Positions 44,531-55,999 of a DNA stretch of 64,000 nucleotides are shown here, in pieces. The DNA is taken from positions 28,636,309 through 28,700,308 of the forward strand of contig OZ038398.1 of assembly GCA_964036045.1 (NCBI GenBank), given 5' to 3'. Source of the DNA: Eutreptiella sp. 'Long Island Sound 2002' (taxonomy: Eukaryota > Euglenozoa > Euglenophyceae > Eutreptiales > Eutreptiaceae). Positions within the stretch are counted from its first letter, which is position 1, and the number at the start of each line of letters is the position of its first letter. The notes below the pieces were generated by a model, which saw only the letters and a list, made by a program, of their open reading frames with translations, had not been told where the DNA came from and searched no databases. The position numbers and the translations under genes were made by a program.

Positions 44531-45622
44531 GCGGCGCGTGCCTGGCGTGCACCCAGCGCGCTAACGCTCCCCCAAAAAAGAGTGTGGGTTTTACCCTGCT
44601 GTCTCGGGGCCGCGGCCAAAATCACTGCGGTTTGTGGCGCGGTGGGCTACTCACCTCGACCATTGAGCCTCCCGAATACATGCATAGCCTGGTACAGCAC
44701 TCACAAAGGCAGCCAATGCAACAGCCCAGAAGTCAAAAGAAGCCAAGGGCCGCTACAGGCATGGTACTCAGACCCCAAGTCCATCCGTAGTGGGGCACAG
44801 CTCACAACATCATGAGCTATTTCTCCAAAGGCCAATACAACTCAGAGCCTCAGTCGGGGCTCCTTAAGGCCGTCTGGCAATCGCGATCAATCTTACCGTC
44901 ATGACTTCCAAAGCCCTGAAGTAATCCATAATGACACTGACGGTGGATCCCAAGCCGCTGCAATCAACCCAGAAGACTGGTTGTACGTCGGCCCAGAAAG
45001 CGCACAGATGCATTCTGAGATGGGCCTCTACACAGGGCGTATTGGAAAGCGTACTTCAGTGTGCATGTGCCCACGTGCTGATGCGAGCTTAGTGTGTCCA
45101 TGATGGCAGGTGGGGGAGGCACCATAGTACCCCCCTCCCCCTTGCCTAAGCCACACAAAAGTGCTGAATTACTACTGTCCTTACGCCTACTGTAGCTTAG
45201 ACAAGGCCGTAGCTTGTGCGCGACACATACAACTACTGGCACACACGCCACCACCAACAAAGGGAAAGATAATGCACAAATATCCCCAAAATCAGAGCTC
45301 TGTGGGTTCAAGTGGGCAAACAATCACAATAAATGTGTCCATGACTCCATGTAATTGGCAGATTTGTCACCAAAACCATGTCTTTGGCGGTTGCACTACA
45401 TTTCGTACCGAATCAAGTTAGGTACGGAATTAATACGGTCCCTGCGCACCCTGTAGCTTAAACAAGGCCGTAGCTTAGACAAGGGGGAGGGGGGTAGCTA
45501 CTGAGCACCCCACGTTTAAATCCTGCCACACATGCAATCACAAAGGTAGGGCAGCACAGCATGCACATGCACCTGTATCTGTCATGCGTACATTGCGGTC
45601 AACTCCAAAATACAGAACATAA

Positions 45623-46365
45623 TCACAGAATCACAGAAGAGGTAGGGACAGTGTAAAACTTCCTGTTGCGGCCCCACGGAGTCTTGAAATGCTGCAAATG
45701 TTCCCCATCAGTGTCAGGGATGGACGAGGTGGCTGCAGCAGGCTTCGCTGCAGCCTGCGTTGCACGTTTGGGTGCAGGTTTGTGCACTGTTGGTGCCACC
45801 AGCTTTTTGAGGATCCCTTTTTCCTCTGGGATGTCCCGGGTACAATATAACATGTCCCCAAAGGTGCACAGACTCAGGGCCGGCCGAGGCAAACCCATCA
45901 GAGCTTGACCTGTCAGAGGTGGATCCATCATCTTCATCACCACCATCTTCGTCATCACTGGACCCTGAAGAATCAGAACCTGAACAGAAGTTCTGTGGTT
46001 CATCCCCAAAATAGGCGAGACCTTACAAGCTCTGCAGAGTGTACTCTCCGTCTCCTTGAGTACTCACCAGTCAGGCTGCGAAAAATGTACCACGGGGATG
46101 CTTGGACAGTATTTCTGTGTGCAGCCGTCCTGCATAGCCATCGACCAAAAAATACCAGGTGCCCTGATGCTCTGAGGCGACCTGGGGCTGGTGATTGATT
46201 GCAGTCACGATGACAATTCTGCTCGTAGCAAAAAACGCCACGGAACAAATATTCATAGAAGGGACTCCAATCCGTGCAAAAAACCTCCGCAAATTTGATT
46301 TGCACTACACCGTTCAACACTGCATACAGTGCACACCTCTGTGACTGGGAACAAGCGGATACCAC
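45623..46365 (-). other. Putative spliced gene fragment
   Basis: A donor-like CTG|GTGAGT on the minus strand at about 46064 follows an open frame (PWYIFRSLTG). An acceptor-like CTTCAG near 45965 precedes an acidic frame (SSDDEDGGDEDDGSTSD) or, in another frame, a 75-residue tail (KKLVAPTVHKPAPKRATQAA). Neither end is recognisable. Treat as a hint of a host gene only. Confidence 0.25.
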
Positions 46366-46693
46366 ATCGTGAACACGGGGCGCCTAATAATGTGGAAAGC
46401 GTTGGCAAGGAGTTCAGATGGCCATAAAGCATTTCACTCGAGTTCTATCCCAGCCAGGATATGACTGTGCCTGGCACCTGGCGGCTGAGGCATGGCTCAG
46501 ACACACGTAGATGACGCAAAAGCGACCAAATCCCAGCACAAGCAGAAGCAGGACAGGCACTGGTCGAAGGTAGAATCTCGTCAGGCCGCTGACAGTCAAA
46601 GAAAAGTGACGATCAGCGACTAGGCGCCATTCGAAAAAACTAGACACTCAGGCACATCCACACGTTCCTTGGCTGGAAGTCAAATGTTGTGGG

Positions 46694-48598
46694 TTGTGTT
46701 GGGACAGATTCAGCTGGAAGGAAAAAAAACTGCAATGGAAAGAACTTCTTGAGCTCGCCCCTGGAGCCATGAAAAGTGGAGGCGCTTCTGTGGCTGGCTT
46801 GCATCTGGGAATGTCCACTGATTGGAAGAGTTCATGGTGCGAGGCGCCACATCCGCTGCCCGAACTAGGAACATGCTGCCAAAAGCATGTGTGACTTGGT
46901 ATATGGAAACAGGACACACGGTACCGGACAGACTATTCCCGTTAGACGCGAATTGTCGTTGACTTAATCCTCCCAGCAGATACTTGCTTCCTTTGTCTGA
47001 GGGACCGCTGCGGCCTCCTCCAGACACGTCCCCCTTGCTGTCCCGGCCTTAACACAGAAGAAGAGTGAATAGGGGATCACTTTGCTGATGGGCCCATGAT
47101 GTGCGCCTGCTTGCAGCGGTAGAAGAAAGCAATGCCTGTGTTGCCATTGCTGCAGCAAAATGTCTCGGTGACTGGATGGGCACCCCATGATCTCATTACC
47201 TTTCAAACTCGTTGCAGTACGAATTATCACGGCCGTCCAAACGCAGAGCTGTGCAAAATAAAGGACGGGATCCATCCTGTCAATGCTTTGCAGAGGGAGG
47301 GGGGGTTAACGCACATGGTGTGCAGGTTTTGCACCGTAATGTCACCCAATGGACAGGCTCTATAAAGAGACCGTGGGCAACTGCACCAGACCACCAAAAC
47401 AGCCGCCAAATGGTAATGTGACTGTTGTGTAATTTTGGTTCATGCTCTGTGCTGGATGATTCCAATCCCATCCTCAGAATGTCTGAGGCAAAGTGCAATG
47501 GCACAGGTGTCAGGGCAGACTTTTGGCAGCTTAGGTGGCGGGGGTGCGCATGGACTCATTCTTCCGGTCTCAATTAACACAAACAACGGCAATAATTTGT
47601 CTCACCTGCCTGCACAAAAGGCAAGACACCAGTTTGGTCACCTAAGGTGGACCACCCAGCCCCAAGTGGCCGCAAGGTGCCCACATGGTGCGCACAAGTC
47701 CCCCTTACAAAATATGTCTTTACAAGTGGAAAAGGTGCAAGCGAAGGGAAGGGAATCATCTGGGGGATATGTCCCCAGTCTGGACACTACTCAGAGGAGC
47801 CATGCTGATGCCGGAAAAGGTGCACGCGAAAAGTTCGCCTGAGACACTGGCCAAGGTGCAGAGACAAGGTCCAGAGGCACTGCACCACAGGCTCTTAGGC
47901 CGCACGGATGCACAGGGCGGGAAGAAAATTGCTTTGCGGGGGGGGGATGGCACGGAAGCCCATTTGCCCAACCCCCCCCTCCCCCTCCTTGGTTGCCGTG
48001 CCGGGAGGGGGGTTTGGGCTGGGGCTGCCCAGCCTGCCGTGCCGGGGGGGGGGGGGGGGTCCGACCCCAACATACATGGCTCAAAATGATCCCCACGTCG
48101 CGCTGATCATTTTGACTACACATATGTGGGGGAAATCTTTTGAGTGAAAAAAAATTTTTCCAGGCCAAAATTTGTGTTCCGGCACCTTTGGTGGCAACAA
48201 CCGTCCTTACACAAAACAAAAGGCCCGGCACGGAAGCCCATTTCTGGAACCCCCGCCCCCCCCTCCTTCGCCGGGCGCCCATGCCATCCCCCCCCGCAAA
48301 GCAATTTTCGGGCCGCCCAGTAAAGGGGCGCACAAAAGGCCGATTCGGACCTGAATAGCAACATAGTTGAGTGACGGAGGGGGACAGTTCCATTAAGGAA
48401 GTAGTTATCCTGCCAGACAAGGCTTTACTCCAAGTGACAGGAGGCAGTCCTTCTGCAGAAAATCGCTTCATCGGCGCTGGATGGAACCGTGTCAAGAGAG
48501 TGGCAATGAAGCTTAGATGGAAAAGAGGCCAAAAGAGACAAGAAGGCGGTCACAATTCCATATTTTTCACATCGCCTGACCTTGACAAGCCTCAGTGA
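46694..48598 (+). other. Unassigned coding-like segments
   Basis: Open, protein-like stretches at 46694-46894, 47132-47365, 47435-47842 and 48371-48598 (the last KALLQVTGGSPSAENRFIGA, VKRVAMKLRWKRGQKRQEGG). No domain, and splice sites not matched. A G tract (48044-48058) and an imperfect inverted pair (around 47925 and 48300, TTGCTTTGCGGGGGGG type) suggest degraded mobile DNA between them. Confidence 0.2.
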
Positions 48599-49682
48599 CC
48601 GGGTGAATGCACTTCTGCTCTACTACATGCCAGTGAGGCATGTCGAACAAGATGTCCAAAGTCTGCCTCTGCACTCAGGCACTCCACACAGGGGTGGGCA
48701 TCTGCCATGACCATCAAATCACCACCACCGTATCTTGTCTGGAAATGCATCGAAGGCATGGGACATGGGGCGTCACACTACAAACACACGAAGCAAACCA
48801 AGTGAACAAACAGCTCATCAGGCCACAACACACACACACAAACAGAGGGGGAGAGACAGAGAGAGGGAGAGAGAGCAAAACAAGGCTGGGAGGAAATCCA
48901 AGTGCCTTCAAAGGAGACCATCCGTACTATCGCCAAGGGGTCATGTGCGCACACATTCACCCACACAAAAAATGCTCAATGGTAATCTTATTCTTGGTGA
49001 AATCTGAATATGGGAAGGAAGAGCTGCAAAGGGGGCACACTACTGGGGGAGGTTGCCAAGTGGGCAAAGTCCATGAACTCCGCAAAATCCACAGAGTGTC
49101 CACACAAATGCCCATATCATGCCGGAAGCCGCCTCATGGTCTTATAGTCACATGTTGTTGACCAGGCTGATCAAACAGTCAGCAAACAGAAACACATGAC
49201 AGTAAGACGATTAGGAGCCTTTCCAACTGCCTGTCTGTCGGAGGAAACGCGCAGCGTGCTGCAGCCGGAGCCCGTCCCGCAGTTGCAGGGCAGCTTAGAT
49301 GGAGCAGGGGGAAGAGAATCAGAGGTCCGTTGCAGCCCCATAATAGATGGTGCACATCCAAACGGGCTGTCATAACACAGTGCAGTCGGGGACAGGAGGC
49401 AGAACCTACAGTGAGGCATCATGTGCCGGGTGCCCCAGAACCTTTTTGTTTATTCTTTTATTAGGGACCCATGCAGTGTCCAATGACCGCAAACAGATCA
49501 CTACGGCACACCGACAACCAGGGGTCACACACAGGCGCAGGCACCCTCCACAGCATATGCGAAGTCGTGTCCTGGCTTGCATTGACAAAAGGGCTGAAGA
49601 GTGAGAGGAAAGAGCCAACAGCAAGTGAAAGTCGTGTGCGATTATCGATGCCCTACTGAAGGCAAGACAGTCTAAGGCTCTG

Positions 49683-51149
49683 CTACCACCATTCGGAGTA
49701 AGCAATCGAAGTCGAGGTGTTCAAACAGAGCCTGTGGTCTTTGTTTCTGGCCTTGCGACAGAACAACTCCAACAAAAAAAGTTTGTAGACATTTCGTGCG
49801 GCTTGAGCATCCCAGGAGAACCACGGGGCATGGACTTGCATCTCTATGAACCTCTTGGTCACTGGATGCTCAGCGCAACCCATGAAGGCGGTGTCTGCGG
49901 CCGGGTTGCATGCCAAACACGACTGCCGGAATGAGACCGCACTTTCGTGCAACGCTTGGAGTTTGCGTTGCAATGCAGGCCCCGAAATCCCTGTCAAGAC
50001 CTTTGCGCTGAATTTGGTGTAATCCAAGAACCTTTCAAACGGCTGCACAATTCCATCCGCCATAATGACTGGGATCACGTTCTTGTGCAACATGTGATAG
50101 AAGCGCAGGGACCAGCAGCCCCAGCCTGCGGGGCATAGCCCATAAATGGCGGCATGAGGAGTGCGAGCCCAAGTGTACGTGCGGTTGTCCATGATGGCCT
50201 CGTGCAGCCAAATCCGGGCTTTCGGGGAGCAGAACACCCCACGCTTCTTGGTCCCTTGGTAATAAAAGTTCCCATGGCTAACCTCCATTCCATTGGTGGG
50301 ACACTGGATCATCTGCAGCTGCGCCAGCCTCTGCAGAAGCTGCCTCAGCACATCGTTTTGGAGGGCCGTCGCATTTGAGTGTGCCCTGTGAAACAGATTA
50401 TACTGCGGGAGGGTGATGTCGTAGTCAACCGCAAAACATTGCTTTCGCAGAGCCCCTCGCAGCGGGGGTACTCTGAACCCGACACTGCCATGATATCCCA
50501 CGATGATCATGGGGTGGACTACAGCCCTGAACACTGGGCTCTGCTGCCATGCTCGCGCATCCCGTTGCCACAAGTCGGAGTCATAGTGCCTGCCCTTTAT
50601 AAGTCCATCGCAAATGGGGCCATTATCCCACAGATAAAGAAAGATGTGGTCCCGGCCCCCAGAGGCGTTGTAGAAGGGCAACTCTTGTACAATGTGCAAC
50701 AGAAAGGGTTCCAACGAGCGCTTCATGTAATGGTTGATCCCACGGTATGCCATATCCCAAGACGGAGACACTTGGAGTCTTAGGCTCTGTGACAGATGCA
50801 CATGGGTCATCAGCGCATGCGGAACGAAGAAGAAATCGGCATCTGCAGGGTCATCCACCAGGTGATACACTTTGGTGCGGGACATTTGCTGCAAGTCCTC
50901 GTACAGCCTTGTCTCCAACTCCGCATGGACCCATTCCAGCCCTTGCCCACGCTCCATGTGCAGATTGATGTGGGCCGGGGGCTTGTACACATGTATCTTC
51001 ACAGTGCTGACCAAAAGATTCACCTCTTCTAATGGAAGAGGGTCGTAGAATGCGGCCAGACTGGAAGCCGTGCCTTTCTGGCCACACATGTCCACGCAAA
51101 AGATGATGGCAACACATTGCAGACCCAAGAAAATCAAACTCCGCCACAT
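49683..51149 (-). CDS. Exostosin-family (GT47) glycosyltransferase
   Basis: A single-exon ORF of 488 aa. Residues about 3-19 (SLIFLGLQCVAIIFCV) are a signal anchor, giving the type II Golgi topology usual for this family. The exostosin fold follows: KIHVYKPP, the ADADFFFVPHALM block, DHIFLYLWDNGP, then VDYDITLPQYN, and the nucleotide-sugar region AIYGLCPAGWGCWSLRFYHM with NVIPVIMADGIVQPFERFLD. These enzymes transfer sugars to cell-surface or wall polysaccharides and glycoproteins; the exact sugar cannot be read from sequence. Length and motif order are typical for algal and plant GT47 proteins. The ATG lies 6 bp after a TTCTGTTCAG, so a 5' UTR exon is possible. Nearest neighbours are repeats, so context adds nothing. 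Confidence 0.92.
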   Translation of the reverse strand: MWRSLIFLGLQCVAIIFCVDMCGQKGTASSLAAFYDPLPLEEVNLLVSTVKIHVYKPPAHINLHMERGQGLEWVHAELETRLYEDLQQMSRTKVYHLVDDPADADFFFVPHALMTHVHLSQSLRLQVSPSWDMAYRGINHYMKRSLEPFLLHIVQELPFYNASGGRDHIFLYLWDNGPICDGLIKGRHYDSDLWQRDARAWQQSPVFRAVVHPMIIVGYHGSVGFRVPPLRGALRKQCFAVDYDITLPQYNLFHRAHSNATALQNDVLRQLLQRLAQLQMIQCPTNGMEVSHGNFYYQGTKKRGVFCSPKARIWLHEAIMDNRTYTWARTPHAAIYGLCPAGWGCWSLRFYHMLHKNVIPVIMADGIVQPFERFLDYTKFSAKVLTGISGPALQRKLQALHESAVSFRQSCLACNPAADTAFMGCAEHPVTKRFIEMQVHAPWFSWDAQAARNVYKLFLLELFCRKARNKDHRLCLNTSTSIAYSEWW

Positions 51150-53590
51150 GAATGATCTGAACAGAAAAGGTGCTCAAAGGCAAATGCCTTGCAACCCCTT
51201 GGCTTTGCAGTGCTAGTGCAGGCAAACGGCGTTTCGCCAATTGCGGCAGTCAAATGATGGGGCTTCCGGGATGGAGCTGAAATGCTGGGGTGGGTCCAGC
51301 TCAGACTCCTCCTGCACAAAATCTCGTCTTGCTTGTTGATTTACGGGACCCTGAACAGCCACCCGTGGTGTTGGTCGGCTCAGGGCTATCCTATTGCTTG
51401 TGTGCGCTTTCCTTTGTTTCGTGAACAGCCCTCAGTGGTTCCCATGAAGCCTTGCTGCTGCCATGGACTTACCGGCGCCAGTGTGCTTGGCCTCATCGTG
51501 AGGCCGGGCAAGTGTTTCTTGCGGCCCCTCAACAATCGTGGCAACGCCAGTAATGGACCGCTTGATGTTGCGTAGACAGCAAAATGCTCAAAAACACTCC
51601 AGGCAGCAGATGGTCTGTCAGGGCTGGCAAAGCCAAGCTGCAAAAGCAGGCATGAATTCGCCTTCAAACAACCACACATGACCCAACACCTCCTTTTCTG
51701 TCTGCACTTGGCTGCCCTCCACAATGTGTCATGCTGCAATTCAGCGTTGACCCTCTGGCAGTCTGTCTTGAACAATTGCAGAAATGTTGTCTCCAGAAAT
51801 ATGCCACGAGGTTGTCAAGTCCTTATGCACGCCACACTGCAGCATGTATTTCAATGGGAAAAAAACCTGTGGTCTTCCAGTGACCAGCCCCTTTTTTCAG
51901 GCAACAATTCGGTCCAGGATGGCACTGGTACTTTCCAGGGTGGTCTAGTGTTCCCGGAGAGGGGGGGGGGGGTCGGCACTGTGGGTTTAAACACCAATGG
52001 ATTTCCCTGCCCCCACCCCCCATGAAAAAACAGCCAGAAATGATTGGGTGCAAAGCGCCCGAAACCATTTTTGCGCAGGGGCACTGTAACCTGTGCCAAT
52101 CCTGCTTTTTTGTGAAAAAGGGCAGGACATCCTGTTTGTATTTTAACCAAAAAAAAAACCCTGTCCTCGAAAAAACGTCATGCCACACTCCTCGATGTCA
52201 GGGCAAGAACGATGGATGGGGCTGTGCAGCAGGTGGACATTTCTCCATCATAGTACCGACAACGCCGTCATCAAACACTCCAACACGTCCCTGTGTAGTG
52301 CAAGATCTGAAAAGTTGAGGCCCACAATTCTGGTAAATTATGCAAAATGCCCCCAATGCCCCAACCACTGCAAATACAAAGACAGAGCTGTGTCATGCAA
52401 TTTTGCATGACGCTACAAGTGACGTCAGTCCCTTCTGCACAGGCAGTAACAGGCAGAACAGAACATTTAGCAACACCAAAATGGACACAAAGCTCTGGAA
52501 ATGGGCCATTATGATACCAAAAAAACGTTTAACACCTCGCCAAGATCAAACTTTTGAAAATGGATCCGGACCACTTGGGATGCCAAGAAAACGTATTCTT
52601 AACCCCTAAACAATAACAAACAGGAAATGCAATTGTTGCACAATCACTCACCTCTCTACATCACACCCACCTGCCTCTGACCTCCAAACAATGAGTCCGT
52701 ACCAATGGCCTTGCACTCCCACTTGCTGCACCCTGCATCTCAAACGAAATTCACCAGATCAGACCCAGCCCACATCCCACCTCATGCTGCACATCAAGCC
52801 TTGTAGCCTGACCCCAACAATCATCAAGACCTGACAACAGAAACATCCATGACCTGCACCACATTCTGTGAATGGTTGCCTGCTTTGAATGTGCTTGTAG
52901 CTTTGGTGATGTACTGTGACCCACACTGGAGACAGTGAATGTTGATGGCTGTCATGATTGCATGAGCAACCCAACTTTGCTTTTCTGGATGGGTCGTTTA
53001 AATGCCCCCACAAACCTCTGTCTTCAGCGCCGGAAAACCCAAGTCTGCATCTCGTGTCGCGCAACAGTGATGAAATTACCATGCAAAGGAATCTTTGTTT
53101 TCTTTGAATGATAGCCCATACAGTGGATCGGGATTGTGAAAGTTTCATTTTTCAAACCTTACCCTAGAAGTGGGTTCAACCTCAGTGTCCCTTTAGGATC
53201 CCCGGCGGAATCAGGCAAGTAGCAAGCAACACCAAGCAACAAACCAGCAACAAGAGAAAATCAGAAAACTGCAACTTTGGCACGCATTCTGCCCAAATTT
53301 GGGTGGATGATAGAGTACAAACATGATACAGAGTTTGAGGAGAAAACTCAACAGTGGCGGTTGGCTGCCTGCAATTCGATGATGATGAGGAGGATGGTGC
53401 AGAAATTCTATTGCCTTTGGCAGTGCACCTCGAAGAGAGGCTGAAAGTCAGCCAATCAGTTAGTTAGTCGGGCAAGCAGTCAGTTGGGCAGTCAGTTGGG
53501 CAAGCAGGCAGGCAGACTGGCAGACACAACCAAACAGTTTGGGGGGTTTCAGTGACGGACTCGGCTACAAGCAGCGGGGAGCCCATATCC
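51150..53590. other. Intergenic stretch without a confident gene
   Basis: Low-complexity segments and short open frames only. One 30-bp patch near 51339 resembles 31228 (TTTACGGGRCCCTGRACAG). The AATTCTATTGCCTTTGGCAG near 53405 resembles the satellite motif at 7627 and 8059. Confidence 0.4.
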
Positions 53591-53599
53591 GTTAACTCG

Positions 53600-53690
53600 G
53601 ACAGTGGTTGAGCGGGAATGCGCTCGGCTGGCGGTCTGCAGGTCTGCAGGTCGAATCCCGCCAGCCGACTGACCGCGGGCTGCGTCGGCC
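53600..53690 (+). other. Degenerate tRNA-like or hairpin sequence
   Basis: An A-box-like CGGACAGTGGTTGAGCG is followed by a perfect 9-bp stem GGCTGGCGG/CCGCCAGCC whose loop includes GGTCGAATCC, one base short of a B box. The outer acceptor stem does not close. Probably a decayed SINE head; it sits just upstream of repeat R1 copy 2. Confidence 0.35.
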
Positions 53691-53794
53691 GAACTCCTTT
53701 GCTTACCTGGCCCTCGTTCAAATCCCTTTGAGCACAAACTTTTGACCCCCCCCCCTCAAAAAAGTGATACCCAGTTTCAGGGGATAGAGGCCTC

Positions 53795-53960
53795 AGAATA
53801 AAAAAATCCATTGGGGGATCGTCTTATTGGGCAAAATGATGATTTTACAAGGGGTTGGACATCCAGTATCATGCCTTGGGATATGCTACGCGAATGAACC
53901 CCCAAAAGGACGACGTACGTGCCTGCGCTTGATCTAACAACCTCTCTTCGAGGTGATTTG
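53795..53960 (+). repeat. Dispersed repeat family R1, copy 2
   Basis: Second copy of the segment at 8740-8915; same strand and order of blocks, moderately diverged. Confidence 0.7.
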
Positions 53961-53999
53961 TGCAGCCCAGGGGGGGGATCTCTTCCTGCAACTAACCCC

Positions 54000-55660
54000 C
54001 GTGCGGTACGGGGTACTTTTGTACACAGCACATGCACAAAGGGCTCTCAGGCCTTTGGAGAAAAAATTTGCACCGCAATGCCCACCCTATGCGAACAACG
54101 CCAACACCAAGAGTCCAAGGCAAGGCGCATCGGTGCATGGCACACACATTCGTACGGCATGCACCACACATGCAGACAGGTACCAAAGTACTCTATAACA
54201 ACATGGTAGACAGAGGGAGGAGATCCCGGGCTTGGGTGATTGATTAGGGTGTCTTGTGCAGGGGCTTTGGTGGCGAATTTGAATGGATGGTGTTGCTAGA
54301 GCGACAAACCACATGGCTGCCATGCACGGCGGTGGTACAGCAGGCTTGCAAGTTTTGTACCTGTATGTCAGTGCCACCAGGATTACCTCACAAAAATTTC
54401 AGCCAGGCTGCACGATGGGGCAGCAACCAACCTCCCACCCAGGGTCCTTCTTCCAACCCCTCCACCCTGGCCGTTCTCAGAGACTTTTTGGCGCCTTTCC
54501 CCCCAAGCCTCATGGCGCTTATGTAATATTCACTTATCGGCATAGTCCACGGCTGCAGGTACAAAGCCAAGCCGTGCATAGGGGGTTGCAAGCGGGTTGG
54601 GGCGGAGGCTGGGTCATAGTATTCCTGCCTCCTGCGGGACCTCAACCTCTGCCCCGGTATTTGCCCTGCGACCTTTCCCTTGTGTTGTTCAGGGTCCTAT
54701 GGTATCCCATTGATTCATGAACGGTTCCGTTGCAGCTTCAGCGGCCAGAGACACAGGATGCCAAATGCAGCGTTGAAGACAAAAGGGTGTATTGCTTTGT
54801 TGTATGCAGTGTGCACATCGGCAGACTGAACGATGGAGCACTCTGGCCACTTCAAATCACTGCCGCATGGTGTGGACGAGCATGGTTGAGAGGATGCAGT
54901 GAGGGTCCCCACCTTTCTGCCTTGTTGGGCCTTTGTGTAGTTCGGAGTGATTTGTAACTCCATCTGGTGGCTGTACAACAAAACAATACTTGCCAGTGCA
55001 CAAGAACATTCTCAGACAATTGAAGTGCTGATGATTTGAAGGAGAGTCGACAAACTTGTACCGCATTCACCCCACCCACCCGTCCGCTCACACCGCAAAT
55101 TGTGACACTATGCCACCGCGGGTCCTGCATGTACTCTGCCCACTCAAGACCCTCCGCCCAATGTGCTCACTCCACCCACTCTGACCCTATCCATTCTGTC
55201 CCCTCTGCCCATACACTCAACTCCAGCCAATTGTCCTAGGCAAAAAATGGTTGATATGATCACAATTTTTCTGCGAACGTATTCGCTGGCACTACGCCCG
55301 GCAAAGCAGACCAAGCGACATGGCATATGATGTGTATCTTCCAAGAGTATGCCGCAAAGCTGTTTGCCTGAAGAGATTTGAGTCTGACTGCACCAACAAA
55401 CAGGCCATCGCCCATAATACCCGGGAGAGCGTTTTGAGCCTGGAACAAGCTGCGTTCTCTCTGTGCCTGAAGCGAACCGCCACCCAAAGCCAAAGGCCTA
55501 CAGAAAGCCCCCTTTCGCAAGACAACAGGAAGGCTTTTTAATGGTCAGTGCCATCGTGTTATACATCTTTCACTGGCTGCAGAGAAATGAACAGGATGTC
55601 TGTGGTCGCCCACTTGTCAGTACGTTTCGGCTTCGGCGGATGCGTGTACCCCTGTGCAGA
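54000..55660. other. Stretch with scattered coding-like frames only
   Basis: Minus 54645-54388 (RSRRRQEYYDPAS, SEYYISAMRLGGKGAKKSL) and plus 55320-55541 (CRKAVCLKRFESDCTNKQAI) look like protein, but I cannot connect them to a family or to each other. Confidence 0.25.
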
Positions 55661-55680
55661 GTTTTGCTTCAGTGGGTGGG

Positions 55681-55815
55681 TAAAGGTAAAGGTAAAGTGC
55701 TCGGGCGCTCACCAAACTCCAGCGTACCCGGGACTGCCGGACCCCACCAGGATTCCAACCGAGGACTTCTAGGTCAGGTGTCACGTGCATGACCGCTGAA
55801 CTACGCGGCCTTCTC
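55681..55815 (-). mobile_element. tRNA-derived SINE with 15-bp target duplication
   Basis: Flanked by identical GCTTCAGTGGGTGGG at 55666-55680 and 55816-55830. On the minus strand it starts with a tRNA-like head: A box TAGTTCAGCGGTCATGC and B box GGTTGGAATCC (one mismatch). A short body ends in a (CTTTAC)n tail. Internal pol III promoter, simple-repeat 3' tail and long target duplication are the classical SINE signs; LINE-mediated insertion is inferred. It is unrelated in body to the SINE at 18.9 kb. Confidence 0.85.
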
Positions 55816-55999
55816 GCTTCAGTGGGTGGGGGTCCAAGGGGGGCCGGGGGAGCTGTGGGGGGGAGCCCCCCCACCCCCAGGGGACCCTGAGTGGTTGGAG
55901 GCGCCAAAGAAATCTTTTGGCCTACAGTGACTTTGCGCCGAAGGTGCCAGAGAAAGTTTTTGATTGGCGGAAGGCCCAGAGAGGAATTTGGCCCAATCA

